Shown: positions 16,059 to 24,469 of the stretch, one piece after another
Position numbering within the stretch: the stretch's first letter is position 1
How the letters are laid out: every line of letters begins with the position of its first letter
DNA from: WHSW01 sp963842795
GTDB taxonomy: Bacteria > Actinomycetota > Thermoleophilia > Solirubrobacterales > 70-9
Direction: 5' to 3'
DNA length: 64,000 nt
Assembly (NCBI GenBank): GCA_963842795.1
Contig: CAWJHV010000018.1
Location: forward strand, 124,001 to 188,000
Notes under the pieces: model-generated
What the model saw: the letters and a program-made list of their open reading frames with translations, nothing else
Told to the model about the DNA's origin: nothing
Database searches by the model: none
Position numbers and translations under genes: made by a program

Positions 16059-17747
16059 ATGCCCCGCCACGATGTCCTCGTAATCGGCGCCGGACTCGCC
16101 GGCCAGCGCGCGGCGCTCGCCGCTGCCGAGGAGGGCGTCTCGGTGGGGATCGTCTCCAAGGTCCACCCCGTGCGCTCGCACTCCAACGCCGCCCAGGGCG
16201 GCATCAATGCGGCGCTTCAGGAGGGCGATTCCTGGGAGTCGCACGCCTTCGACACGGTCAAGGGCTCCGACTACCTCGGGGATCAGGACGCGATCGCGAT
16301 CATGTGCCGCGAGGCGCCGGAGGAGATCCTCCATCTCGAGCACCTCGGCGTCCCCTTCCACCGCAACGAGGAGGGCAAGCTCGGCACCCGCGCCTTCGGC
16401 GGCGCCTCGCAGGCGCGCACCTATTACGTCGCCGACATCACGGGCCAGGCGATCATGCACGTGCTCTACGAGCAGCTGATGAAGTACGCCGAGGCCGTCG
16501 ATCGCTACGAGGAGTACTTCACGACCGCGCTCGCGCTCGACGACGACGGAGCCTGCGTCGGCGCCGTGGTCCGCAACATCCGCGACGGCTCGATGGAGCT
16601 GTTCGAGGCCAAGAACGTGATCCTCGCCACCGGCGGCAACGGCCAGGCCTGGCAGCCGACCACCAACGCCCTGATCTGCACCGGCGACGGGATCGCGATG
16701 GCATACCGGGTGGGTGCCCCGCTGATGGACATGGAGATGATCCAGTACCACCCGACGACGCTCGCCCGCAAGGGCTTTTTGATCACCGAGGGAGCACGCG
16801 GCGAGGGCGCCCACCTGCTGAACGCCGCCGGCGAGCGGTTCATGGAGAAGTACGCGCCCAACAAGATGGAGCTCGCGTCGCGCGACGTCGTCTCGCGCGC
16901 CGAGCAGACCGAGATCAACGAGGGCCGCGGCTTCGACGACGGCACCGTCGCCCTCGACATCACCGTGGTGCCGAAGAAGCGCATCCACGAGGCGCTGCGC
17001 GAGATCGTGCTCGTCGGGCGCGACTTCGCCGGGGTCGACATCACCCGCGAGCCGATCCACATCAAGCCCGGCAACCACTACACGATGGGCGGGGTGAAGA
17101 CCGACGTCGAGGGGGCAACCGAGATCCCGGGCCTCTACGCCGCGGGCGAATGCGCCTGCGTCTCGGTCCACGGCGGCAACCGCCTCGGGGCCAACTCGCT
17201 GCTCGACACGCTGATCTTCGGCCGCCGCTCGGGCGTCCACGCCGCCAACAGGGCCAAGACGACCGAGCCCGGCCGCCCCTCGAGGGCTGCGCTCGCCGAC
17301 GAGCAGCGCCTCATCGACGGGATCGTCGGCCGTGAGCGCGGATCCGGCCGCCGGGTCTCCGAGATCCGCAAGGAGCTCGGCGAGACGATGGATCGCTACG
17401 TCGCGGTGTTCCGCGACGAGGAGGGGATCAGGGTCGCGCACGAGACCGTCATGCGGCTCAAGGAGGAGGCCGAGAGCGCCTACATCGACGACCTCGGCGC
17501 GGTCTTCAATCAGGACGTGCTCGCGGCGCTCGAGCTCGGCTACATGCTCGACTGCGCCGAGTGCGCGTGCGTGGGCGCCGCCCACCGGACCGAGAGCAGG
17601 GGCGCCCAGTTCCGCACCGACTTCCCGGAGCGAAACGACGACGAGTGGCTCAAGCACATCGACCTGACGATGAACGGCGACGGGCCGGAGGTCAGCTACT
17701 CGGACGTGACCATCACCGAATGGCAGCCCATGGAGAGGACCTACTAG
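16059..17747 (+). CDS. sdhA: Succinate dehydrogenase/fumarate reductase flavoprotein subunit
   Basis: This 562-residue catalytic subunit oxidises succinate to fumarate. Visible features are the FAD-binding GAGLAGQRAALAAAEEGV, the HSNAAQGGINAAL region where FAD is covalently held by histidine, the active-site stretch HPTTLARKGFLITEGARGEG, and HGGNRLGANSLLDTLIFGRR near residue 370. The segment ECACVGAAHRTESRGAQFR near the end is typical. A TATAGG/TAGGAT hexamer lies 9-11 nt upstream of the ATG. The stop codon overlaps the sdhB start by one base (TAGTG). It is the first gene of the operon 16059-20048. Confidence 0.96.
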   Translation: MPRHDVLVIGAGLAGQRAALAAAEEGVSVGIVSKVHPVRSHSNAAQGGINAALQEGDSWESHAFDTVKGSDYLGDQDAIAIMCREAPEEILHLEHLGVPFHRNEEGKLGTRAFGGASQARTYYVADITGQAIMHVLYEQLMKYAEAVDRYEEYFTTALALDDDGACVGAVVRNIRDGSMELFEAKNVILATGGNGQAWQPTTNALICTGDGIAMAYRVGAPLMDMEMIQYHPTTLARKGFLITEGARGEGAHLLNAAGERFMEKYAPNKMELASRDVVSRAEQTEINEGRGFDDGTVALDITVVPKKRIHEALREIVLVGRDFAGVDITREPIHIKPGNHYTMGGVKTDVEGATEIPGLYAAGECACVSVHGGNRLGANSLLDTLIFGRRSGVHAANRAKTTEPGRPSRAALADEQRLIDGIVGRERGSGRRVSEIRKELGETMDRYVAVFRDEEGIRVAHETVMRLKEEAESAYIDDLGAVFNQDVLAALELGYMLDCAECACVGAAHRTESRGAQFRTDFPERNDDEWLKHIDLTMNGDGPEVSYSDVTITEWQPMERTY

Positions 17748-18943
17748 TGGAAGCCCAAGCTCGCACGGAGGAATCAGGCGCCCCGCAAGCGGCGCAGGAG
17801 CACTACACCCTCAAGGTGCGGCGCTTCAGGCCGGAGTCGGGCCTGGGGCCCTACTGGCAGGAGTTCGACGTCGAGCTCGACCCGACGCTCTCGGTCCTCG
17901 ACGGCCTGCTCCAGGCCAAGGACCGCGAGGACGGCTCGCTCTCGGTGCGCTGCTCGTGCCGGGCTGCGATCTGCGGCTCCTGCGGGGTGAAGATCAACGG
18001 CCAGTCGACGCTCGCCTGCCTGACCCAGGTCGGCGAGGCACACGCGTTCGCCAACCGGCGAAACGGCGGCGAGACGAAGCCGATCGTCGTCGAGCCGATG
18101 GGCAACATGCCGGTGATCAAGGACCTGGTCACCGACATGGAATCGACCCACTGGGAGAAGATCCGCCGGGTGACGCCGTGGCTGCTCGACGACGGCGACC
18201 CGCCCGAGCGCGAGCGGATCGTGCCTCCCGAGTCGATGGTCGACATCACCCAGACGATCGCCTGCATCCAGTGCGGCGCGTGCGTCTCCTCGTGCCTGTC
18301 GATGGAGGTCGATCCCGACTTCATCGGCCCTGCGGCGCTCGCCAAGGCCTACCGCTTCGTCGGCGACCCCCGCGACGTCGAACCCCGCGAGCGGCTCTAT
18401 GACCTGGCCCAGGATCCGCACGGGATCTACGACTGCACCCACTGCTTCAGCTGCGTCGACGCCTGCCCCAAGGGCGTCGCGCCGATGGACCAGATCATGC
18501 GCCTGCGCCGCGCCGCCAACCACGACGAGGAGATCAACGACCGCAACAACGGCCACAACCACGAGGCCGCGTTCGTGAAGATCATCAAGAAGAAGGGCAC
18601 CCTCGACGAGTCGCTGCTACAGCAGGAGTCATACGCCCCGGGGGTCAAGGGCAAGCTGCTCCCGAGGCCGTCCTCGCTCAAGGCGCTGTTCGCATCGATC
18701 CCGACCGCGCTCCGTGGCGTGCGCTCCGGCAAGATGCGCTCGCTGCCGAAGCTGATCCCCGGCGTGCACCCGAAGCTCCCGGGCGACGCGCAGGAGCGGG
18801 TGAAGCGCATCTACGAGCACGCCGAGGAGGACCGGATCGAGCTCAACCTCTACATCAGCGGCGAGGAGGACGTCGAGCCCGAGCCCGACGAGGAGGAGCT
18901 CAGCCAGCCCGAAGTCTCAGCCGGACCGAAGGAGAACGAGTAA
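17747..18943 (+). CDS. sdhB: Succinate dehydrogenase iron-sulfur subunit
   Basis: This 398-residue electron-transfer subunit has a [2Fe-2S] plant-ferredoxin-like domain with CSCRAAICGSCG and a following CLTQ cysteine (about 60-100). A second domain has CIQCGACVSSC and CTHCFSCVDACPKG, which coordinate the [4Fe-4S] and third clusters. It is much longer than the usual 240-residue SdhB. An added C-terminal part of about 130 residues is basic, then acidic (EEDVEPEPDEEEL). GTG 17747 overlaps the sdhA stop. It passes electrons to the CCG-domain protein downstream (inference from gene order). Confidence 0.95.
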   Translation: MEAQARTEESGAPQAAQEHYTLKVRRFRPESGLGPYWQEFDVELDPTLSVLDGLLQAKDREDGSLSVRCSCRAAICGSCGVKINGQSTLACLTQVGEAHAFANRRNGGETKPIVVEPMGNMPVIKDLVTDMESTHWEKIRRVTPWLLDDGDPPERERIVPPESMVDITQTIACIQCGACVSSCLSMEVDPDFIGPAALAKAYRFVGDPRDVEPRERLYDLAQDPHGIYDCTHCFSCVDACPKGVAPMDQIMRLRRAANHDEEINDRNNGHNHEAAFVKIIKKKGTLDESLLQQESYAPGVKGKLLPRPSSLKALFASIPTALRGVRSGKMRSLPKLIPGVHPKLPGDAQERVKRIYEHAEEDRIELNLYISGEEDVEPEPDEEELSQPEVSAGPKENE

Positions 18944-19000
18944 ATGAACGCGGACATGCTGCTTTCGCCGCTAAAGCGGCTCACGGGGAATACACCATGA
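18944..19000 (+). CDS. Possible 18-residue translationally coupled micro-ORF
   Basis: ATG 18944 directly follows the sdhB stop (TAA). It reads MNADMLLSPLKRLTGNTP and stops at TGA 18998-19000, overlapping the next ATG as ATGA. A GGAG lies about 9 nt upstream. A small stem (GCTTT/AAAGC) lies within it. It may keep ribosomes moving into the CCG-domain gene or encode a very small peptide. The only evidence is the seamless spacing. Confidence 0.35.
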   Translation: MNADMLLSPLKRLTGNTP

Positions 19001-19893
19001 AACTTGCCTATTGGCCCGGCTGCGTCTCGCGCGGCTTCACGACCGAGCTGCACGGCTCGATGGCGCTGGTCGCCGACCGGCTCGGGATCGACCTGGTGAC
19101 CCTGGACCGCGCCAACTGCTGCGGCGCCGGGGTGATCGCCGAGCACAACCAGGAGCTCGCGGACACCCTCAATGCCCGCACCTTCGCCCTCGCCCAGCAG
19201 ACGGGGCTGTCGATGATGAACATCTGCTCCACCTGCCAGGGGGCGCAGTCGGAGTGCCAGCAGCGCCTCGACGCCGACTCGGCCTACCGCGACCACATCA
19301 ACGAGGCGCTCTCCGGCGAGGGGATCGAGTACGTCAAGGACAAGGCGGGCTGGGAGAACAAGAACTTCCTCTGGGTCCTGGTCGAGGACTACGGGCTCGC
19401 CGGGTTGAAGGCGAAGGTGAGCCGGCCGCTCTCGGGGCTCCGGGTGGGCCCGTTCTACGGCTGCTACATCGTCCGGCCCAAGTACCGGCTCGGATACGAG
19501 GAGCATCCCGAGCGCGACCTCTACCTCGAGCGGGTTATCGAGACCCTCGGGGGCGAGGTGGTCGAGTACGACGGCGCCCGCAAGTGCTGCGGCTTCCCGG
19601 TGATCACGATGAACCGCGACACCTCGCTGCGCCAGGCGGGGACCCATATCTCCGACGCCCTCGACCAGGGCGCCGACTGCCTGGTCACCCCCTGCCCGCT
19701 CTGCCATCTGAACCTGGACCTGCAGCAGCCGGAGGCGGCGAAGGTCGTCAACCGCGACCTGGGGCTCGCGGTGCTGCACCTGCCCCAGCTCGTCGGGCTC
19801 GCGCTCGGGCTCGAGCCCAAGCAGCTCGGGATGAATCGCCACATCGCCTCGACCGAGTGGGTCGAGGAGCGCCTCGGGGGGGTGCCGACCTGA
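18997..19893 (+). CDS. sdhE: CCG-domain (HdrB-like) subunit of class-E-type succinate dehydrogenase
   Basis: This 298-residue protein has two cysteine-rich CCG domains, as in heterodisulfide reductase HdrB. Landmarks are YWPGC, ANCCGAGV (about 40-47), CSTCQG, GPFYGCYIVRP, KCCGFPV (about 199-205) and TPCPLCHLNLD. In class E succinate:quinone reductases this protein replaces the haem-containing membrane anchor and associates with the membrane peripherally. No SdhC/SdhD-type hydrophobic subunit is encoded here. Start ATG 18997 has GGGGAA upstream. It is not the unrelated assembly factor also called SdhE. The TGA overlaps the next ATG. Confidence 0.87.
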   Translation: MKLAYWPGCVSRGFTTELHGSMALVADRLGIDLVTLDRANCCGAGVIAEHNQELADTLNARTFALAQQTGLSMMNICSTCQGAQSECQQRLDADSAYRDHINEALSGEGIEYVKDKAGWENKNFLWVLVEDYGLAGLKAKVSRPLSGLRVGPFYGCYIVRPKYRLGYEEHPERDLYLERVIETLGGEVVEYDGARKCCGFPVITMNRDTSLRQAGTHISDALDQGADCLVTPCPLCHLNLDLQQPEAAKVVNRDLGLAVLHLPQLVGLALGLEPKQLGMNRHIASTEWVEERLGGVPT

Positions 19894-20048
19894 TGGACCT
19901 GCCGGAGGGCGCTCCCCAGCCGCCGCCCGAGGTCGAGCAGGCGGCCCTGCTCGGCCACATCGACGACGCGGTCAGCCTCTATCTGAAGTTCACCGACGTC
20001 GACCCCGAGACCGCCCGCCAGGTGGTCGAGAAGCTGGCCGACGGCTAG
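19893..20048 (+). CDS. 51-residue protein coupled to the succinate dehydrogenase operon
   Basis: This short ORF starts on the last base of the preceding stop (TGATG) and encodes 51 residues. The first 15 are proline-rich. The rest, LLGHIDDAVSLYLKFTDVD then PETARQVVEKL, forms two predicted helices. This helical part resembles the C-terminal helix pair of ribosomal protein L7/L12 (compare the 97-residue gene at 36632). It could be a small accessory subunit of the dehydrogenase. The coupling supports it being a real gene; the function is not known. Confidence 0.55.
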   Translation: MDLPEGAPQPPPEVEQAALLGHIDDAVSLYLKFTDVDPETARQVVEKLADG

Positions 20049-20187
20049 CGGGCCGACCGGCGCGAGCGCTGTGGGCGCGTGCGACGTTGGCAGGTAGGAG
20101 GTGGGAGGGGGGCGCGTTGCGTGAGGGTCGTGGCACGCACGCGCGCGGTGGCCGCCCAGCGCCCGCCCGGCGCGCCCGCCCGGCGCC

Positions 20188-20238
20188 CGCCGAGCGACAT
20201 CTGACCCACGCATGGGGTGGTTGAGATGACGCTCGGCG
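20188..20238. repeat. 51-nt palindrome related to the DUF559-flanking repeats
   Basis: Outer arms CGCCGAGCG (20188-20196) and CGCTCGGCG (20230-20238) pair perfectly. Inside them CATCT (20198-20202) pairs with AGATG (20224-20228). The centre, CCCACGCATGGGGTGG, shares the CCAC-RCATG-GGTGG core of the repeats at 10383 and 11307, though the outer arms differ. It lies in the 266-nt gap 20049-20314; the remainder of that gap shows only GC-rich sequence without a gene. Confidence 0.6.
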
Positions 20239-20314
20239 TCGGAGGGCGGGCGACCCGCGCCGGTTCCGTGGCGCCGTGTAGCACCTTGCGTGGGATCGGC
20301 GGGTCCGCTAACGG

Positions 20315-20959
20315 TCAGCGGGTCGCCGGCGCGAGCGCGCCCGCCTCGCGCCACATGAACCAGTTCGGCGCCCCGAGCACCTCGGCCTCGGCGATCACCT
20401 CGTAGCCGAAGCGGCTGTACAGGGCGACGTTCTGGGGCTTCTCGGTCTCCAGGTAGGAGTCCTCCCCAGCCTCGTCGAGTCGCCGGGTGTACTCGCGCAG
20501 GACGACGCTGCCGATGCCGCGCCCCTGGAGTTCCGGCTCGACCCCGAAGGGCCCGAAGTGAGCGTGCGAGGCATCGGGATCGCGGTGCTCCCAGGCATTC
20601 AGCCAGCGGACCGTGCGCACGGCCGTCCGCGGGCCGATCCTGGCGAGCTCCGGCACCATCCGAAGCTTGTCGGTCGCCGTCGCCCGGCAGGCGTGGGCGA
20701 CGAGGTCGTTGGTCGAGGCGATGATCCGGCCGTCGAGCCTCGCCACCAGGGGCCGCTGGTGCAGCGCGGTCCTGTAGAGCAGGGTGAAGAAGCGGTGCAG
20801 CAGGCGGAACCTGCGGTCGGGGTCCGGGCCGATCACCGCGAGGGTCATCGGGCTGTCGCGCATCGCCCGCGCGACGACGTCGACGGCCTCGGCGACCTCC
20901 TCCGGGCGCGTGTCGCCCACCTCGATCCGGCCCAGGTCGATCGACGGCCTGGCGCTCAT
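20315..20959 (-). CDS. GNAT family N-acetyltransferase
   Basis: This 214-residue acetyl-CoA-dependent acyltransferase carries the acetyl-CoA pocket FGVEPELQGRGIGSVVLREY (the Q/RxxGxG/A motif as QGRGIG). The following YLETEKPQNVALYSRFGYEV is the usual C-terminal part of the fold. The substrate is unknown. The ATG at 20959 overlaps the antiporter stop (ATGA), making it the last gene of the 26.8-20.3 kb minus-strand unit. Confidence 0.88.
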   Translation of the reverse strand: MSARPSIDLGRIEVGDTRPEEVAEAVDVVARAMRDSPMTLAVIGPDPDRRFRLLHRFFTLLYRTALHQRPLVARLDGRIIASTNDLVAHACRATATDKLRMVPELARIGPRTAVRTVRWLNAWEHRDPDASHAHFGPFGVEPELQGRGIGSVVLREYTRRLDEAGEDSYLETEKPQNVALYSRFGYEVIAEAEVLGAPNWFMWREAGALAPATR

Positions 20960-22146
20960 CGATCCTCCGCCATGCGCCGGGCGATCCAGCGAGCCCCGAC
21001 GGTGTCGGTGAGGCCGTGGGCGATGATCGAGGCGAGGATCACGAACGAGGCGACGTCGAAGAGCAGCGTTCCGTGGCCGACGCCGGCGTCGAGGACCAGG
21101 AGCGCGAACAGCATCGACGCTACTCCCTTGGGGCCGAACCAGGCGATGAATCCCTTCTGCGGGCGCGGCAGGTCGGTGCCAGTTAGCGCCAGCGTCACGG
21201 CGACGGGGCGGGCGATCGCGAGCGCGAAGACGATGAACGCGGCGAGCGCCGCGACCTCGCCTTCGAAGCCGGTGGAGACGAGCAGGGCGCCGAAGACGAA
21301 GAAGGTGAGCACCTGGAAGATCGCGCTGATGTTCTCGGAGAACTCGGAGAAGCTCTCGGTGATCTTGTGCTCGGAGATCCCCAGCGTGATCCCGAGGACG
21401 AAGGCCGCGATCAGCCCGTTGCCGAAGGTCACGTCGGCGACCCCGAACGCGGCGAGCCCGAAGCCGATGGCGTAGATGCCCTCGTAGCGCCCGGTGATGC
21501 CGTGGGGGACGACGCGGTGCAGCCAGCCGCCGACCAGACCCAGCGCCACCCCGACGACCACCCCGAAGGCCGCCTCGCCGATCAGCTCGAGGCCCTCGCG
21601 ACCGGCGTCCCCGCCGGGGGTGGCGAGGACGAGGAAGAAGAGCACGAACGGTAGCGCCAGCCCGTCGTTGAGGCCGGACTCGAGATTGAGCGTGTGCCGG
21701 ACCCGCTCAGGCACGAGCTTCGAGCTGACGACCGATGACGTCACGACCGGATCGGTGGCGCAGAGGACCGCGCCGAGCAGGAACGACTCCGCCCAGGTGA
21801 GCTCGTCGAATAGGACGTGCGCCCCGACCGCGAGCAGCGCCAGCGTGATCGGCAGCGCGATCACCAGCGCCCGCGCCGGCGGCCCCCAGTGCCGCCCGAG
21901 CAGCTCCCGATCGACCAGCAGTCCGTCGGAGACCAGGGTGAGGATCAGCGCCAGCTCGATCAGCTCGACGATCCCAGCGTCGCCGACGTCGACCGAGACG
22001 ACGTCGAGCTCCGCGAGCACGATCCCGAGCGCGATCGAGAGCACCGAGGTCGAGAGCACGGTGGCACGGGTGACCCCGGAGAGCGCTGCGGCGAGCGCGA
22101 GCAGCGCGCCGAAGATCAGCATCGCCTCGCCGAAGGAGACGTCCAT
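20956..22146 (-). CDS. CPA1-type cation:proton antiporter
   Basis: This 396-residue polytopic membrane protein of the monovalent cation/proton antiporter-1 family has about 11-12 helices. The transport-site region CATDPVVTSSVV and the conserved LNDGLALPFVLFFL (ND motif in a helix) are present. There is no C-terminal cytosolic regulatory domain. It exports Na+ or K+ in exchange for protons. ATG 22146 overlaps the upstream stop as TGATG. An upstream in-frame ATG would extend into the preceding gene and is less likely. Confidence 0.9.
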   Translation of the reverse strand: MDVSFGEAMLIFGALLALAAALSGVTRATVLSTSVLSIALGIVLAELDVVSVDVGDAGIVELIELALILTLVSDGLLVDRELLGRHWGPPARALVIALPITLALLAVGAHVLFDELTWAESFLLGAVLCATDPVVTSSVVSSKLVPERVRHTLNLESGLNDGLALPFVLFFLVLATPGGDAGREGLELIGEAAFGVVVGVALGLVGGWLHRVVPHGITGRYEGIYAIGFGLAAFGVADVTFGNGLIAAFVLGITLGISEHKITESFSEFSENISAIFQVLTFFVFGALLVSTGFEGEVAALAAFIVFALAIARPVAVTLALTGTDLPRPQKGFIAWFGPKGVASMLFALLVLDAGVGHGTLLFDVASFVILASIIAHGLTDTVGARWIARRMAEDR

Positions 22147-24464
22147 CAGCGCACGTACCAGTCCGCATAGCCCTCGCACGCCGGGTGGCGGGGCGCGGCG
22201 GTGGTCGCCGCGATCGCCCCCAGGTGGGCGACCGAATGGGCGCCGAGCACGCGTCCGGCGAGCGGCGGCTCCTCAACCGTGGCGGTGATCCGAACCGGTT
22301 CGGGGCCTTGGGCGCTGACAGTGCCCGCCGGCCAGAACGGGGCGGTGCCGCGGTAGTCGAGGTTTCCGGGCAGGGTCGAATCCTCCCCCTCGGAGGAGAG
22401 CGTCACCGGCCGGGTGGCGTCGTACTCGAGCGAGAGGTCCCACTCCCCCGCCGGCAGCCGGAGCTCGACCGTGGACGTCTCGCCGCTCTCGAGCGTCTGC
22501 GTCGACCACTCGCTCGCCTCGGCGACGACCGGCGCCGCCGCGAACGACGACGAGGCGTTCGGGCGACGCGGCGGACAGGCGCCGAGCCGCCCCGGCGCCG
22601 CGTCGGTCTCCGCGGGGACGCGGCCGAGCGGCGAGCGGCCCTTCTCCCAGAGGACGTAGGAATCGGTCTTCTCGATCGGCTCGTAGCCGGGCGGCGGCCC
22701 GCTCGCGTAGGCGGCCCGGGTCGTGAGCACGTAGGGGAACCGGGCGAGCGCGTTCGCGGTCACCGAGTCGAAGTCGAACTTCGAGCCGACGTCGGTAAGG
22801 GCGAAGTTCGGCCCGCAGTCCTCGGCCTCCTCAGGGCACACCGCGGTGACGAAGTAGGGATCGTAGAAGTTGCGCACGTGGGTGTACGGCTTCGACCCTC
22901 GGAGCTCGTAGAGGACGAAGTTGTCGCGGCCGAGGAAGAGCAGCTTCTCGCCGTCGACCAGGGGCCGGATCCGGGCGAGCTCGTCGGCGTGGTCGGAGGG
23001 CGCGACCGGGGCCTGGCGCAGGATCAGCAGCGAGCAGGCGGCGACCAGCACCGCGAACGCCGCGCCGGCGACCGCGAGAGGCCGCCTCTCCGAGCCCAGC
23101 AGCCCTCCCAGGGTGATCAGGGCGATCAGCGGGGCGGCGATCGCGAGCGCCTTGGCCGAGGTGTAGACGGTGCCCAGGCCGCGGGCGAGCAGGTAGAGGA
23201 CCACGGCCGCCACCAGGGCCGCGGGGATCGCCGCACCGTGCCTGCGGATCCACCGCGGGAGCCCGAGGCCGAGGCAGACGAGCGCGAACGCGCCGCCCAG
23301 GTAGAAGATCGCGGCGGGCAGGCTGGACGCGGCGGCCGAGAGCCGGAACTCGCTCGTCGGCCAGATGCCGAGCGCCTCCAGCGGCGAGAGCTGGCCGGGC
23401 AGGTTGCCGAGGCCGCCCTCGTTCGCCTGGCCCGGGTGCAGGGCGCGGAAGTCGGCGAAATCGAGGAGGCGGCCTATCTCCGGCACGCTCAGCACGACAA
23501 GGGTGAGGACCGCGACCGCTGTGAGGGCGAGGGCGGGAGTAAGCACCGCCGGGAGGCGCTTCGCGTCCCTGCTACGCACCGTCCTCGCGTCCATGCTGCG
23601 GAGCCTCCCGCGGCCCTTCTCCCACCCTCGCCCAAGTTCGATCGCCCCCCACACCAGCGCCACTCCCGCGAGCCAGGCGAGGCCTGGGAAGGAATAGACA
23701 TAGGTCACTCCGGCTGCGAGCGCGCCCAGTGGTACCGCGTCGCGCCAGTCCTTCACGAGCGGCAGCAGGAGCGCGAAGGTGAGCACGAAGAGCGCCATGA
23801 TCGGCTCCTTGAACGCCTCCTGGGCGAGGTAGGCGGCGGCCAGGTACGGCAGCGCGACGAGCGCCGCGGCCGCCACCCGGGCGACGGTTCGCAGGCCGTC
23901 GAGGGCCGAGTAGGCGACCAGGGCCGTGAGGGCCGGGATCGCGAGCACGAGGCCGGCGAAGACGTCGATCGAGCCCGCCCCGAGCAGCGAGCCGAGCCCG
24001 GCGACGAGCGCGTGCGGGCCGAGCGGGTAGCCCTGGTCGATGAGCACCGGCTCGGGGCGGAAGCGCTCGGAGATCCAGTCGGCGAGCAGCAGGTGCGAGG
24101 CCATGTCGTCGTTGACGAGGCCGACGCCGAGGATCCCGACGCTGCCCGCCGCGATGAACGGGACCGCTGCGAACAGCGCCGCCAGCGTCCCGGCGGCGAC
24201 CGCCGGGCCCGGGACACCGCCCTCGACTCCGCGCAGCGCGATCGTCGCGATCCCGGCGACGACGAGGACTACGAGCACGAGCGCCAGCGCCGTCCCGCGG
24301 GCGCCGAGCCCGGCGGCGGCGCCGGCGGCGACCAGGAGCAGAGCGAGGCCGACGGGGCCGGAGAGCCAGGTCCACTCGCGCCGGCCGCACAGGCCGAGCA
24401 GCGCCTGGCCCACGGCCAGCGAGCCGGCGACGATCAGCGCCGCCGAGGCGATCGCTGCGAGCAC
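22146..24464 (-). CDS. Large polytopic membrane protein, possibly a GT-C-like glycosyltransferase
   Basis: This is a 772-residue protein. The first 520 residues contain about 12-14 hydrophobic helices. The remaining 250 residues are soluble, with an extracytoplasmic beta-rich look and several cysteines (CPEEAEDCGPNF). An acidic pair in the first loop (GLVNDDMASHLLLADWI) stands where GT-C transferases carry their catalytic Asp residues. The fold suggests a lipid-linked sugar transferase, but I see no confirming motif. The GTG at 24464 lies 5 nt after the asd stop, and its TGA overlaps the antiporter ATG. Location inside the asd-antiporter operon is the only functional clue. Confidence 0.65.
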   Translation of the reverse strand: MLAAIASAALIVAGSLAVGQALLGLCGRREWTWLSGPVGLALLLVAAGAAAGLGARGTALALVLVVLVVAGIATIALRGVEGGVPGPAVAAGTLAALFAAVPFIAAGSVGILGVGLVNDDMASHLLLADWISERFRPEPVLIDQGYPLGPHALVAGLGSLLGAGSIDVFAGLVLAIPALTALVAYSALDGLRTVARVAAAALVALPYLAAAYLAQEAFKEPIMALFVLTFALLLPLVKDWRDAVPLGALAAGVTYVYSFPGLAWLAGVALVWGAIELGRGWEKGRGRLRSMDARTVRSRDAKRLPAVLTPALALTAVAVLTLVVLSVPEIGRLLDFADFRALHPGQANEGGLGNLPGQLSPLEALGIWPTSEFRLSAAASSLPAAIFYLGGAFALVCLGLGLPRWIRRHGAAIPAALVAAVVLYLLARGLGTVYTSAKALAIAAPLIALITLGGLLGSERRPLAVAGAAFAVLVAACSLLILRQAPVAPSDHADELARIRPLVDGEKLLFLGRDNFVLYELRGSKPYTHVRNFYDPYFVTAVCPEEAEDCGPNFALTDVGSKFDFDSVTANALARFPYVLTTRAAYASGPPPGYEPIEKTDSYVLWEKGRSPLGRVPAETDAAPGRLGACPPRRPNASSSFAAAPVVAEASEWSTQTLESGETSTVELRLPAGEWDLSLEYDATRPVTLSSEGEDSTLPGNLDYRGTAPFWPAGTVSAQGPEPVRITATVEEPPLAGRVLGAHSVAHLGAIAATTAAPRHPACEGYADWYVR

Positions 24465-24469
24465 GTGGG

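Noticed and set aside
16059..20048. Conventional SdhC/SdhD anchor genes hidden in small ORFs
   Set aside because: Neither the 18- nor the 51-codon ORF has a hydrophobic helix.
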